A stretch of DNA of 64,000 nucleotides from Halofilum ochraceum (GCF_001614315.2 NZ_LVEG02000002.1:1-64000); one strand, 5' to 3'. Shown: positions 9,372-18,490, counted from the first letter of the stretch. Notes: a model not told the origin generated them from the letters alone. Numbers and translations: made by a program.

Positions 9372-9393
9372 TTTGGGTATTCAATTACCCAAA
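9372..9393. promoter_or_regulatory. operator palindrome before the HTH-nucleotidyltransferase gene
   Basis: Perfect inverted repeat TTTGGGTA - TTCAAT - TACCCAAA, 15 bases before the ATG at 9408, followed by one more half-site-like ATGGGTTT (9394-9401). The position fits autorepression by the winged-helix N-terminus of the next gene. Confidence 0.65.
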
Positions 9394-9407
9394 ATGGGTT
9401 TAACGCA

Positions 9408-10040
9408 ATGAAACCAACTCGTCGACAGCCTATGCAGCCGACGCCCAGCGGCCTCGCCAATGCCCTGTTCCCGGGCACGCGCAGCAAGGTGCTCGGCCTG
9501 GTGTTCGGGCAGCCGGATCGCGCTTACTCGCTCGGCGAGTTGATCGAGCTCGCCGACGCCGGATCCGGTGCGGTCCAGCGCGAGGTGCAACGCCTCGCCG
9601 GCAGTGGCCTCCTGGCGGTCGAGACTGTTGGCCGTCAGAAGCTGTACCGCGCAAACCGGGCGGCACCGGTTTTCGATGAACTCTGTTCGCTGGTGGCGAA
9701 AACCATGGGGCCCGGGCCGCGACTGGCCAGTGCCATCGCGGCCGCGGGTGACGAGATCACGCTGGCCCTACTCTACGGGTCGGTCGCCCGCGGGACGGAT
9801 CGGGCCGACAGCGACATCGACCTGTTGCTGGTCTCGGATCGGTTGTCACTCGAGGACGTGTTCGCCTTGCTGGCACCGGTCGAAGAGGAACTCGGCCGCA
9901 GGATCAGTCCGACCGTTTATACTTCGGAGGAATTCGAGCGACGACTGCGCGAGGGCAACCCGTTTCTCAAGCGGGTGCTCGCAGGGAAGCACATCTTGCT
10001 GAAGGGAGACAGGGATGCCGTCGAGTTCCCCGCTGGATAA
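9408..10040 (+). CDS. winged-helix / MNT nucleotidyltransferase fusion (antitoxin-like)
   Basis: 210 residues. The N-terminal half (about 15-85) reads as an ArsR/MarR-like winged helix (SLGELIELADAGSGAVQREV then LAGSGLLAVETVGRQKLYRA). The C-terminal half is a minimal nucleotidyltransferase with GSVARGTDRADSDIDLLLV (about 124-142), the GSxxxG...DxD signature with both metal-binding aspartates. Overlaps the following HEPN-like gene by 26 bases. In MNT/HEPN modules the nucleotidyltransferase neutralises the HEPN toxin by modifying it; the HTH fusion suggests the same protein represses the operon through the palindrome at 9372-9393. The ATG at 9408 is preferred over an open frame back to 9291. 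Confidence 0.8.
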   Translation: MKPTRRQPMQPTPSGLANALFPGTRSKVLGLVFGQPDRAYSLGELIELADAGSGAVQREVQRLAGSGLLAVETVGRQKLYRANRAAPVFDELCSLVAKTMGPGPRLASAIAAAGDEITLALLYGSVARGTDRADSDIDLLLVSDRLSLEDVFALLAPVEEELGRRISPTVYTSEEFERRLREGNPFLKRVLAGKHILLKGDRDAVEFPAG

Positions 10041-10440
10041 TCTTGTACGAATCGGGCAGCTCAAACCCGAACCGCCGGATCGCGAGGAGTTCGCCGGGTT
10101 GCTGCGCTCGGGTCGACTTCGACTCGAGGACGCCGCCACCCGGGATTTGAGCATCGAGAGCCGATTCGATCTCGCCTACAACGCCGCCCATGCGCTGTCC
10201 CTCGCGGCACTGCGGTGGCATGGCTACCGGTCAGAAAACCGGTACCAGGTTTTTCAGTGTCTGCAGCACACGCTCGAACTGCCACCGGAAAACTGGCGCG
10301 TACTCGACCAGGCGCACCGCAAGCGCAACCTGGCTGAGTATGAGGGCCTGCTCGATGTCGAGGAGGCACTCGTGGACGGGATGGTTCGCGCCGGCCGAAT
10401 CGTCCTCGATCGGCTCAAAAAGCTGCCGCCGATTTCCTGA
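10015..10440 (+). CDS. HEPN-domain-like protein (toxin partner of the MNT protein)
   Basis: 141 residues, almost all helical. The signature region HRKRNLAEYEG (101-111) has the RN..xY pattern of HEPN proteins paired with nucleotidyltransferases; a second candidate RxnH is R50...H59 in RFDLAYNAAH. Starts at ATG 10015 with GGGAGACAGG upstream, inside the end of the MNT gene, so the pair is coupled. By family knowledge the product may be an RNase toxin; whether the RNase motif is intact is uncertain because the histidine of the classical RX4-6H is not in the RNLAEY segment. Confidence 0.7.
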   Translation: MPSSSPLDNLVRIGQLKPEPPDREEFAGLLRSGRLRLEDAATRDLSIESRFDLAYNAAHALSLAALRWHGYRSENRYQVFQCLQHTLELPPENWRVLDQAHRKRNLAEYEGLLDVEEALVDGMVRAGRIVLDRLKKLPPIS

Positions 10441-10534
10441 AGAAAATCAGGGGGCGGCCGAATAAAGATACCGTTGACGACCGGGGGTAAGCCGCGGATT
10501 TTGGGGCTGGGTCCGACTACCTGCTCCTGGAGGC

Positions 10535-10792
10535 ATGATGACCGGTGAGCCCGACCTTGACGAAGATCGCCTTGCCGAGGCCGCGCTGGCCCTGATGTCG
10601 CTGACGCTGCACGATGGTGATCGCGTGTGGAAACAGTACCCGTGGAGTCTGACGGATCGCCTGTTCGATCTCGGCTATATCACCGATCCGAAGAGCAAGG
10701 CCAAATCGGTGCAACTCACGCCGGAGGGAAAGGTCCAGGCCGAGCGCGTGCTGCGCGAGCGGTTCGGGCGCGGCGGCGGGTCAGACGGATGA
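10535..10792 (+). CDS. DUF6429 family small protein
   Basis: 85 residues: ALALMSLTLHDGDRVWKQYPW, then DRLFDLGYITDPKSKAKSVQ and LTPEG. This matches the DUF6429 pattern (a short winged-helix-like fold with conserved LTLHDG, W and DPKSKAKSV). Function unknown. Two tandem ATGs (10535 and 10538); the second has better spacing from GGAGG. Confidence 0.75.
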   Translation: MMTGEPDLDEDRLAEAALALMSLTLHDGDRVWKQYPWSLTDRLFDLGYITDPKSKAKSVQLTPEGKVQAERVLRERFGRGGGSDG

Positions 10793-10960
10793 AGCAAAGT
10801 GGATGATCAGGCTCCGGGATCTCGGGGGTCAGGGAACTCGGGGGCAGAGTAACGACCTCGCTGTGACCGGGTGTGCGGAGCTTTCACTGTGCCCCTGATC
10901 TTTTGAACCGCCTCCGCGCAATGCGCGTGCCCCCGGTAATTCATGGACAAGGGAAACGAT

Positions 10961-11632
10961 GTGTCGACCAGCATTCGGATCAGTGATCTCCAGCTCAACT
11001 ACCCCACGGAATCCGGTGAGATCGAGGTACTGAAAAGCGCGTCCCTGGAGATTCCGCCGGGCGACACCCTCGCGATCACGGGCCCGTCCGGCAGTGGTAA
11101 AACGTCTCTCCTGCTTCTCTTATCGGGGCTGCAACGACCCACCAGCGGTGAGATTCATGTCGGGGACCGGCGGCTCGGGGATATGGATGCCGACGCCCTG
11201 GCCGACTGGCGCAGCGAGCACCTCGGCATCGTGTTCCAGTCGTTCCACCTGCTTCCCGGGCTCACGGCACTGGGCAATGTGAGCCTGCCGCTGGAGATTG
11301 CCGGGCGATCCGGCGCCCGGGAACAAGCGAAGGCGATGCTCGAAGCCGTTGGCTTGGGGCCCCGGCTGCACCACTACCCGGCACAGCTCTCGGGCGGGGA
11401 ACAGCAGCGCGTAGCGATTACCCGCGCGATGGTGCATCAACCCAGTTTGCTGTTGGGCGATGAGCCGACCGGCAATCTCGACAGGGACACGGGCGAGAAA
11501 GTGCTATCCCTGTTGTTCGAACTCCATCAGGAAAGCCGATCCACGCTGGTGATGGTGACTCACGACGAGCGGGTGGCGGATCGCTGCCAGCATCGGGTGC
11601 GCATGGATGGCGGTCGACTCCATGTCGACTGA
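10961..11632 (+). CDS. ybbA: ABC transporter ATPase, YbbA/LolD type
   Basis: About 223 residues with Walker A GPSGSGKT, Q-loop VFQSFHLLPGLTALGNVSLP, signature LSGGEQQRVAITRA, Walker B LLLGDEPTGNLD and H-loop VTHDE, the MacB/LolD/YbbA subfamily of mechanotransmitting ABC proteins. GTG at 10961 has AAGGG seven bases upstream; an ATG at 10943 lacks a ribosome site. Overlaps the FtsX-like permease gene by 11 bases, so the pair forms one complex in the inner membrane. The tesA gene that neighbours ybbA in E. coli is absent here. Confidence 0.88.
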   Translation: MSTSIRISDLQLNYPTESGEIEVLKSASLEIPPGDTLAITGPSGSGKTSLLLLLSGLQRPTSGEIHVGDRRLGDMDADALADWRSEHLGIVFQSFHLLPGLTALGNVSLPLEIAGRSGAREQAKAMLEAVGLGPRLHHYPAQLSGGEQQRVAITRAMVHQPSLLLGDEPTGNLDRDTGEKVLSLLFELHQESRSTLVMVTHDERVADRCQHRVRMDGGRLHVD

Positions 11633-14183
11633 TACCCGCGCGATGTGGATGCTCCGCTTCGCGGTCTCAGACCTTCGCTCCCGCATCTCGGCGCTGAAGA
11701 TCTTTCTGGCTTGCCTGATCCTGGGCGTCACCCTCGTGGCGGCCACGGCGAGCCTGTATCGCGTCATCGAGCAAAGCCTGCTGGCGGACACCCGCGCGAT
11801 CCTGGGCGGCGACGTGGAACTGGACACCAGTGAACCCCTGCCGGATGAGGTCAAGCGCTGGATTCAGCGGGACGGCACGCTTTCGCTCGTCCGTGAGGTC
11901 GAAACCGTCGTCCGCAGTGAAAGTGCCGATGGGTTCTTCCGCGCGGAAATCCTGTTGCCGGACGCCAATTACCCGCTGTATGGGGAGCTCCGGTTACAGC
12001 CCGATCGAACCCTGGCCGCGCTGACTGCCAGGCACGATGGCCAGTGGGGCGCCGTCATCGACCCGCTTCTGGCGGAGCGCCTCGGACAGACCGTCGGCGA
12101 CGAACTGCAGATCGGTGCCGCCACATTCCGTATCACCGGTCTGATCCAGAGTCAGCCGGACCGGCGACTCAATGCCAACTGGCGTGGCCTGCCCGTGATG
12201 ATCTCCCAAAAGGGGGTCGACGCCGCAGAGCTGATACGGCCCGGCAGCCGGGTCGACTACGAATATCGCATCCAGACCGACCGCAATCTCGAGACCTGGC
12301 TGCAGGCGTTCGAAGAAGCCTTTCCCGATCAACGGTGGGACATCACCACGTTTGCCGAACGCAGCGAGCGTATCGCGGAACGCCTGGACCAGATCGCTAC
12401 CGCGTTGATCCTGATCGCATTCACCACTTTGTTCATTGGCGGTCTGGGCGTCGCCAACAGCATTCACGCGTACCTCGAGGAAAAACTGGCTACCATTGCC
12501 ACCCTTCAGACCCTGGGATTGCGACATCGTCCGCTGGTGGGCATCTATCTGCTGCAGGTGGGGATGCTGGGAACCGTGGCGGGCGTGATCGGTGGGGGGC
12601 TTGGTCTCGGGCTTGCGGCCATTGCCATCAGCGTCGCGGGCAATGCGTTCGCCTTCGTGGATACGGATGGATCCGCGTCCTGGATTTCATTGTGGCTGCT
12701 GCCGCTGTTCTTGAGTTGGTTGTTCGCGGTTCTGACCGCTTACGTCTTTGCCCTGCCGGCCCTCGCACGCGCACTCGCGGCATCACCGGCCGGACTGTTC
12801 CGCGGGCAGGTCGAGGCGGCCGGCCATCAACCCCGAACATGGCGGATCGCGAGTTACCTGCTTCTCGGCCTCTACATCGGTGCCTTGCTTTCATGGCTGC
12901 CCTCGCCGCTCATCGGCTTTCTGTTTCTCCTTGCGGTCATCGTGCTGTGGGGGCTGCTGGAAGGCATCATCAAGGCGCTCAGACTCGCCGCGAAACGCCT
13001 CGAGAACAGTGGCCTGGCGGAGCGCCATTTCGCGCTCCGGCTTGCACTGGCCAACCTGCACCGACCGGATTCCCCGCTGCGTGTAATGCTGCTGTCGCTT
13101 GGCACGGCGCTCACACTGGTCGTGGCCTGCACGCTGATTGTCGCGACGCTCCTGCGAGCACTGGAAACCACCATCCCGGAGCAGGCGCCCGCGCTGATTC
13201 TGTATGACGTGTTCCCGAACCAGATGGACACGGTCCGGTCCGGACTCCGGGACCTGGACGGCGAGAGCATGACCGAGCTTCTTCCGCTGGTCCGTTCACG
13301 ACTCACCCGGATCAACGGCCAATCCATTGCCGACGTGCTGGCGGATGACCCCGGCGCGCGACGCGAGGCGATGGGGGACGAATACAAACTCAGTTACCTG
13401 CAGAACAATCCGGAGGGGCTGGAACTGGTGCAGGGCAGCTGGTGGGACACCCCCGCGGCCGACCACAAGCCCGTATTCATGGCCATGGAGGACCGGGAGG
13501 CCAATGAGTTGGGCCTTGCCGTCGGTGATCGGGTGCAATTCAACGCCCAGGACCAGTTGGTTGACGCCGAGATCCGTGCCATCTATCGGCAAAAGGGCCT
13601 GCAAACGCGCTTCTGGTTTGAAGGCATTATGCAGAAGGGCGCACTGGACGGGATGATCAACCGCTACGTGGGCGCGGTGTACCAGACGGACAGCGCCGCC
13701 AAAGACAGTCAGCGCTGGCTCGCCCGGAATGTATCCAACGTCATCACCCTGCGTACTGCCGACTGGCTCGAAACTGCAGGCAACCTGCTGAACAAGGCGG
13801 CCGCGGGCCTCGCCGCCGTTGCCACGGTCAGCCTGCTGGCAAGCCTCCTGGTGCTGTCCAGCGTGGTCAGTGTCAGCCGCCGTCGCCAACTCTACGAGGC
13901 CAATCTGTTGCATTGCCTCGGCGCTCGCCACCGCGCGATCGCGCAGTCGATGCTCCTGGAAACCGGACTGCTGACCGTTCTGGCAACGCTCTTCGCCACC
14001 GGCCTCGGGGCGCTGATCGCCCTGCCCGTAGCCCAACTCGCGCTGAAGCTCCCGGCCGCCGGCCTCTGGTGGCTTGGCGCCCTGGTCGCCGCCGCCGTCA
14101 GCGCGCTCGCACTGGTCGGCGGTCTGCTTCCCACCCTGAAAGCCCTGCGATTGAACCCGGCCCTCCTGTTGCGTGAGGCTTGA
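11622..14183 (+). CDS. ybbP: FtsX-family ABC permease, YbbP-like
   Basis: About 853 residues. One N-terminal TM segment (near 18-38), a large periplasmic region, a TM block (about 255-430) and a second FtsX-like half with TM segments near 490-510, 720-750, 775-795 and 815-840, ending LNPALLLREA. This is the duplicated architecture of YbbP, partner of YbbA. The substrate is unproven; an envelope or lipid role is suspected for the family. ATG at 11622 lies within the end of ybbA; ATG 11607 is also possible. Confidence 0.88.
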   Translation: MSTDTRAMWMLRFAVSDLRSRISALKIFLACLILGVTLVAATASLYRVIEQSLLADTRAILGGDVELDTSEPLPDEVKRWIQRDGTLSLVREVETVVRSESADGFFRAEILLPDANYPLYGELRLQPDRTLAALTARHDGQWGAVIDPLLAERLGQTVGDELQIGAATFRITGLIQSQPDRRLNANWRGLPVMISQKGVDAAELIRPGSRVDYEYRIQTDRNLETWLQAFEEAFPDQRWDITTFAERSERIAERLDQIATALILIAFTTLFIGGLGVANSIHAYLEEKLATIATLQTLGLRHRPLVGIYLLQVGMLGTVAGVIGGGLGLGLAAIAISVAGNAFAFVDTDGSASWISLWLLPLFLSWLFAVLTAYVFALPALARALAASPAGLFRGQVEAAGHQPRTWRIASYLLLGLYIGALLSWLPSPLIGFLFLLAVIVLWGLLEGIIKALRLAAKRLENSGLAERHFALRLALANLHRPDSPLRVMLLSLGTALTLVVACTLIVATLLRALETTIPEQAPALILYDVFPNQMDTVRSGLRDLDGESMTELLPLVRSRLTRINGQSIADVLADDPGARREAMGDEYKLSYLQNNPEGLELVQGSWWDTPAADHKPVFMAMEDREANELGLAVGDRVQFNAQDQLVDAEIRAIYRQKGLQTRFWFEGIMQKGALDGMINRYVGAVYQTDSAAKDSQRWLARNVSNVITLRTADWLETAGNLLNKAAAGLAAVATVSLLASLLVLSSVVSVSRRRQLYEANLLHCLGARHRAIAQSMLLETGLLTVLATLFATGLGALIALPVAQLALKLPAAGLWWLGALVAAAVSALALVGGLLPTLKALRLNPALLLREA

Positions 14184-14581
14184 AACGGCGGCATTCGGGT
14201 CGGAGTAAGGAATCGGTGGGTGCCGTCAGGCAATAGGCAGGTTGTGACTCTGACTCCGGATTTCTTGGGGAACCTCTGATTATCGGGAGTCCTGTAGGTC
14301 GGGCTTACAGCCCGACACTCGCAAGCCCCTGATCTGTCGGGCTATAAGCCCGACCTACATTGTTCCGCAATGCTCTGGCCGGTTTTGATCATAGCTTCCT
14401 TAGTATAGAAATGATCCCGTTAATCGGGCTTGCGAGACTGCCCGCCCAGCCGGCAACAGGTCTCGGCAAAGGTGATGACAAGTCTGTCGAGGCTTCAGGT
14501 CCAGTCCCGCCCACTGTGGCGGGGCTTTGTTTTTTTGGGGTTAAGACCGGACAACGTGCATCCCGCGTATCGGACAGGCTC
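14184..14581. other. intergenic region with repeats
   Basis: About 400 bases between convergent genes. Contains a family B repeat (ATTCGGGTCGGAGTAAGGAA, 14194-14213), the palindromic block at 14273-14358, and a T-rich stretch after GTGGCGGGGC (14516-14540, TTTGTTTTTTTGGGG) that may terminate ybbAP transcription. Confidence 0.5.
14273..14358. repeat. palindromic REP-like block, copy 1
   Basis: Ends GTAGGTCGGGCTT (14294) and AAGCCCGACCTAC (to 14358), with internal GCCCGACACTCGCAAGC. A matching block in the opposite orientation lies at 17650-17735. Confidence 0.75.
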
Positions 14582-15478
14582 TTAGACCAGGTCGTGCCCG
14601 GCCGCCCGGAGGCGCCGGGCCAGTTCGGCGATATGGTCGGGACCGACCTCGCAGCAGCCGCCGACGATGGTCGCGCCCTGATCGACCCAGCCCATTGCGA
14701 AATCGGCATAGGCCGCAGGATCAAGATCGGTGCGGGCTTCCAGCGCATCGACGGTCGGCGCATCCTTCAGATAGCCCTCGGCGATGTGGGTGAAACCGTT
14801 GGCGTAGGCGCCGAACGGCCGGCCGAAGCCTTTGATGATCTCCAGCGCCGCGCTCACCGCCTCGGGGCGCGAGCAGTTGACCAGCACGGCCTCTGGGGCG
14901 AACCGCTCCACCAGCGGCGCCAGATCGTCGACCGGCTCACCCGAGCGCAGGCGGGTACCGTCGTCATCATCCACCGTTACCGCCAGCCAGACCGGCAGGC
15001 CCTGTCCCGTCGCCGCGCGCAGCGCGCCCTCGCATTGATCGACCGAGGACATCGTCTCGATCAGCAACAGATCGGCCCGATCGCCGATCAGCCGCACGGG
15101 TTCGGCATAGAGCTGCGCGGCTTCGTCGGGCGGCGGGCAGATATCCGGCCGATAAGATGCGAAGAGCGGCCCCAGCGACGCCGCGACCCGGCCCGCCCCG
15201 TGCGCGTCGCGTGCCGCCCGGGCCGAGTCCAGTGCCGTGTCGGTCAGCGCTTCCAGCTGCGCCTCCATGCCCGCGCGCCGCAGCCGGTCGCGCAGCACGG
15301 CATAGGTGTTTGTGGTGGCCACCGTCGCGCCGGCCGCGAAATAGGCGTCATGCACCGTGCGCACCAGTTCGCGGCGGTCGATCATCACCTGCGTGGACCA
15401 CAGTGGTGTCGGCCTGTCGCCGGCTCGCTTGACGAGTTCCTGTCCGATTGAGCCGTCGAGCAGCGTGATAGCGGTCAT
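14582..15478 (-). CDS. homocysteine S-methyltransferase family protein
   Basis: 298 residues. Transfers a methyl group, in known members from S-methylmethionine or betaine, to homocysteine to give methionine. Sequence shows LLDGSIGQEL at the N-terminus, VLVNCSRPEAV (first zinc Cys, about 200) and GGCCEVGPDHI (Cys275, Cys276), the complete C...CC zinc/homocysteine site of the Pfam S-methyl_trans domain. Length suits the single-domain MmuM/BhmT-like enzymes, not MetH. Lone gene; a hairpin lies in its probable leader (15514-15566). Confidence 0.88.
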   Translation of the reverse strand: MTAITLLDGSIGQELVKRAGDRPTPLWSTQVMIDRRELVRTVHDAYFAAGATVATTNTYAVLRDRLRRAGMEAQLEALTDTALDSARAARDAHGAGRVAASLGPLFASYRPDICPPPDEAAQLYAEPVRLIGDRADLLLIETMSSVDQCEGALRAATGQGLPVWLAVTVDDDDGTRLRSGEPVDDLAPLVERFAPEAVLVNCSRPEAVSAALEIIKGFGRPFGAYANGFTHIAEGYLKDAPTVDALEARTDLDPAAYADFAMGWVDQGATIVGGCCEVGPDHIAELARRLRAAGHDLV

Positions 15479-15857
15479 GGCCGGTCCTTGTCGCGGTGGG
15501 AGAATCGGGGGCAGACCACGAATAGTGGCGAATCTTCAACGGTTGGATGCCCAGAGATTCGTGGTCCGTGTGCGTCATGTTGCGGGTGCCGATCAGCCTG
15601 TGGCAAGACGCAACGGCTACGGCGCCCGCGGGTCGCGCAGCTGCTTGGTGGAAAACAGGGACATAACCGGATTCCAGTCTCGCCCGTCGATCCAGGGCGT
15701 CGGAAACACCGCCAATGGCCCCGAAATAAGCCGAAAATTCCTAAATGCCCCAGAAAGTCCCTTTGCTCGCGGTACTGGCCCCGTTATTGCAATGAAAATA
15801 CGGCAGGTACGAGGCTGCGCCTGGCGCGACCGCAGAGACGACACGGGGAGGGAAAGA
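15479..15857. other. divergent promoter region with hairpin
   Basis: About 380 bases between divergent genes. Contains a perfect 10-bp inverted repeat GACCACGAAT (15514-15523) / ATTCGTGGTC (15557-15566), 35 bases upstream of the homocysteine methyltransferase start. The rest shows no gene. Confidence 0.45.
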
Positions 15858-17565
15858 ATGCGAAAGACACAAGGGTGGTGCATCCGGGGGCTGGCGCTGG
15901 TGGCGCTACTCGGCGTGTGGAGCGGTGTGGCGGTGGCTGCGACCCCCGTGGCGTACGATCAGACGGTCGATTTCTTCGAGGGCGCGGAAATCGCGCTTTG
16001 TGGCACGGACGCCGATGACGATCCGCTGACGTATACGATCGAGTCGAACCCCGCGAATGGGTTCCTGACCGGTACAGCGCCATCCCTCACCTACGAGCCC
16101 GATGGCGGTTTCGCCGGCAGTGACAGTTTCACCTTCTCTGTCGACGATGGGACGACGGTTTCCAATACGGCGACCGTGACCATCACCGGGGGTGGTGGCG
16201 ACGTCACCAGCGGTGCCTGCAGCGGTGGCGGCGGCGGTGGCAACGCGGCCCCGGTCGCCGTCGGTGATTCCGTCAGCGTGAACGAGGATACGTCAGTGGT
16301 GATTACGCTGAGCGCCTCTGACCCGGACATTGGTGATTCACTGACCTACAGCGTCACGAGTGCCCCGACCGATGGCACGCTCTCGGGTACCGAACAGACC
16401 CTCACGTATACCCCGGATGCCGATTTCAACGGCAGCGACGAATTCACCTTCGTCGCCAACGACGGCACGGTCGATTCCAACGAGGCCACGGTGAGCATTA
16501 CCGTCAACCCGGTCAACGACCCGCCCCAGGCGATTGCACAGACCGTGGTGGGCCAGGCGAATACGCCGCTGGATATCACGCTCACCGCCACGAATGTGGA
16601 TGACGACATGCTCTCGTTCACCGTCCTGACCAACCCAAACCATGGCACGCTCAACGGCGCCCCCGACGGGGAGTACACCTATACGCCTGACACCGACTTC
16701 ACCGGCGCAGACAGCTTCCTCTTCAAAGTGTCCGACTTTTCGGGGGGGGGGCGAGAGCGAAGCGACACTGGATATCACCATCGAAGCCGCGCCCGTGTCC
16801 GGGTCCGCGATCATCAACGACACCGGCATCGCCGAGTGCGGCGGCATCGGCTCCAGCGGAGTCTCCTGCGCCGATGCTGGCGCTACCATCGATACGCCGG
16901 GGGTGCACCCCGTGAGCGGGGCCACCGTGCCCGCCGGCCAGGATGCGCTCTATGGCCGCGACGCCTACGCGAACGATGACAGCGATGGGGTCGCCGGTTT
17001 CAGCTTCACCAAGCTCGACGACAACGGCGACCCGCTGGCGGACCAGACCGTGGCCTACGGTACCGAGCCGGGGCAGGCCGTCTGGGCGTGCGTGCGGGAC
17101 AACGTCACCGGCCTGATCTGGGAGGTCAAGACGAACAGCGGGCTGCAGGACACTGACAGCCGTTACACCTGGTATGACAGCGATGGCGGGCAGGGCGGCG
17201 ACCCGGTCGGCGTGTCCGACGGCGGCACCTGTTCCGGCGCATCGGGCTGTGATACCGAGAGGTTCGTCGCCGACGTCAATGGGAACGCCTTGTGCGGTGC
17301 AACCGACTGGCGTCTACCAACCCTGGATGAACTGATCGGCATCGTGCACTTCGGAACGCCCGACACGTTCTTTACGGTCGACATCGACACGGGCTACTTC
17401 CCGAACGCCTCAGCCGCCGAGTACTGGTCGTCGTCGCGCTCAGCAGTGAGCGGACCATCGGATGCATGGTTGGTCGATTTCGGCATCGAGAACGAGCCGT
17501 TCAAGACGTACCCCGTCGACTCGAGTAAGCCCAGGGCAGTGCGTCTGGTCCGGGATGGCCCTTGA
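15858..17565 (+). CDS. secreted tandem Ig/cadherin-like and DUF1566 protein, frame broken at a poly-G tract
   Basis: Starts at ATG 15858 after GGGGAGGG, with a signal peptide ending AVAATP. The first part has three tandem Ig/cadherin-like repeats (about 25-105, 115-210, 215-295) with repeated NGFLTG/DGTLSG, LTYEPDGGFAGSDSFTFSVD and ADFNGSDEFTF motifs, as in adhesins. At 16742-16751 there are ten G residues; nine would keep the frame. As written, the first frame ends at 16979, while the DUF1566 (Lcl C-terminal) domain continues in the +1-shifted frame to 17565, with DNVTGLIWEVKTNSG, DWRLPTLDEL and AEYWSSSRS. Either phase variation, a real mutation or a sequencing slip. Likely cell-surface. Confidence 0.75.
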
Positions 17566-17649
17566 GAAGCCTCCGACCAAGTCCAGGCAGTGTGTCGAGG
17601 AAGTGTGTCGACAACGGTGCAGGGGCTGCGGCGCCGATCCGCTCCCGGC

Positions 17650-17735
17650 GGATCGGTCAGCCCGACCGATCAGAAGCTTGCGAGTGTCGGGCTGTAAGAA
17701 AAGCCCGACCTGGAAGGGCTCCCGATAACCAGAAG
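17650..17735. repeat. palindromic REP-like block, copy 2 (inverted)
   Basis: Read on the minus strand it follows copy 1 closely: GGTTATCGGGAG, CCAGGTCGGGCTTTTC, CAGCCCGACACTCGCAAGC, then GATCGGTCGGGCTG. It flanks the DUF1566 gene on the side opposite to copy 1. Confidence 0.75.
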
Positions 17736-17851
17736 TTCTTTGACTGAAACTTCGTGACCATCGGTGCGTTGGAGCCTGCGGCGCGCCTGCCATGGTGAAA
17801 CAGATACCCCGAGGCGGCGGACGTCGCCCCGCGAGCGGAAGGAGAGGCAGG

Positions 17852-18412
17852 ATGAATGCGAGAACGCTGGGCGTGGTAATGGTGTTGTTCGTCAGCGGTT
17901 GCGGTAGCGATGACGAGGCGTCATCGGTCAGCAATGAGTGTGTGCTGGAGGCATCCCGCGAGCGCACGAAGGGAGACGACTACTACGTCGTCGAGGCGGG
18001 CTCGCCCGTTCTTGCGACCGACCCGCAGACCGGCCTGACCTGGGCGAGATGCTCGCTTGGGCAAAGCAATACAGGCACGTCCTGTGGTGGCACTGGCACG
18101 ATCGTTCGCCATACCTGGTCACAGGCCCTCGGCGCGGCGCGCACCGCCAATCAGAAAGCCTTTGAAGGCCATACGGACTGGCGCTTGCCCAATGTGAAGG
18201 AGCTTTCCAGCCTCGTGGATACCGCCTGCGCGAACGTCACCATGAATACGGAGATATTCCCGGGCGTAACCCGCAGCGAGTACTGGTCTTCCTCACCCAA
18301 CGTGGATCGACCCAGCGACGCGTGGGCTGTCGATTTCGCAACCGGACGGGTGAGGTCCGCTGGGAAGACTACCAAGAGTTTCCCGGTCCGGTTGGTCCGT
18401 GGAGGCGACTGA
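17852..18412 (+). CDS. DUF1566 lipoprotein
   Basis: 186 residues. Lipoprotein signal with lipobox VSGC (Cys about 16), then one DUF1566/Lcl C-terminal domain: DPQTGLTWARCSLGQ, HTDWRLPNVKELSSLVD, SEYWSSSPNVDRPSDAWAVD, FPVRLVRGGD. Its domain clearly parallels the C-terminal domain of the preceding gene (DWRLP, EYWSSS, SDAW, RLVRDG), suggesting related surface proteins. The ATG at 17852 gives a compact lipoprotein signal and follows GGAGAGGCAGG. Ligand unknown. Confidence 0.82.
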   Translation: MNARTLGVVMVLFVSGCGSDDEASSVSNECVLEASRERTKGDDYYVVEAGSPVLATDPQTGLTWARCSLGQSNTGTSCGGTGTIVRHTWSQALGAARTANQKAFEGHTDWRLPNVKELSSLVDTACANVTMNTEIFPGVTRSEYWSSSPNVDRPSDAWAVDFATGRVRSAGKTTKSFPVRLVRGGD

Positions 18413-18490
18413 GCGCCCTTCGGGGTGGCGGCAGGGCCGGCACCGCCCCGCAGGACGCGAACCCTGCGCCGCGCAGGACGGTGGAGGCCG

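Noticed and set aside
5212-10792. Known named anti-phage defence operon
   Set aside because: A NERD helicase and an MNT/HEPN pair are present, but the arrangement does not match a defence system I can name, and the genes are separated by repeats and unrelated barrel proteins.
14360-15451. 363-codon plus-strand open frame
   Set aside because: Antisense shadow of the homocysteine methyltransferase, whose catalytic cysteines are on the minus strand.
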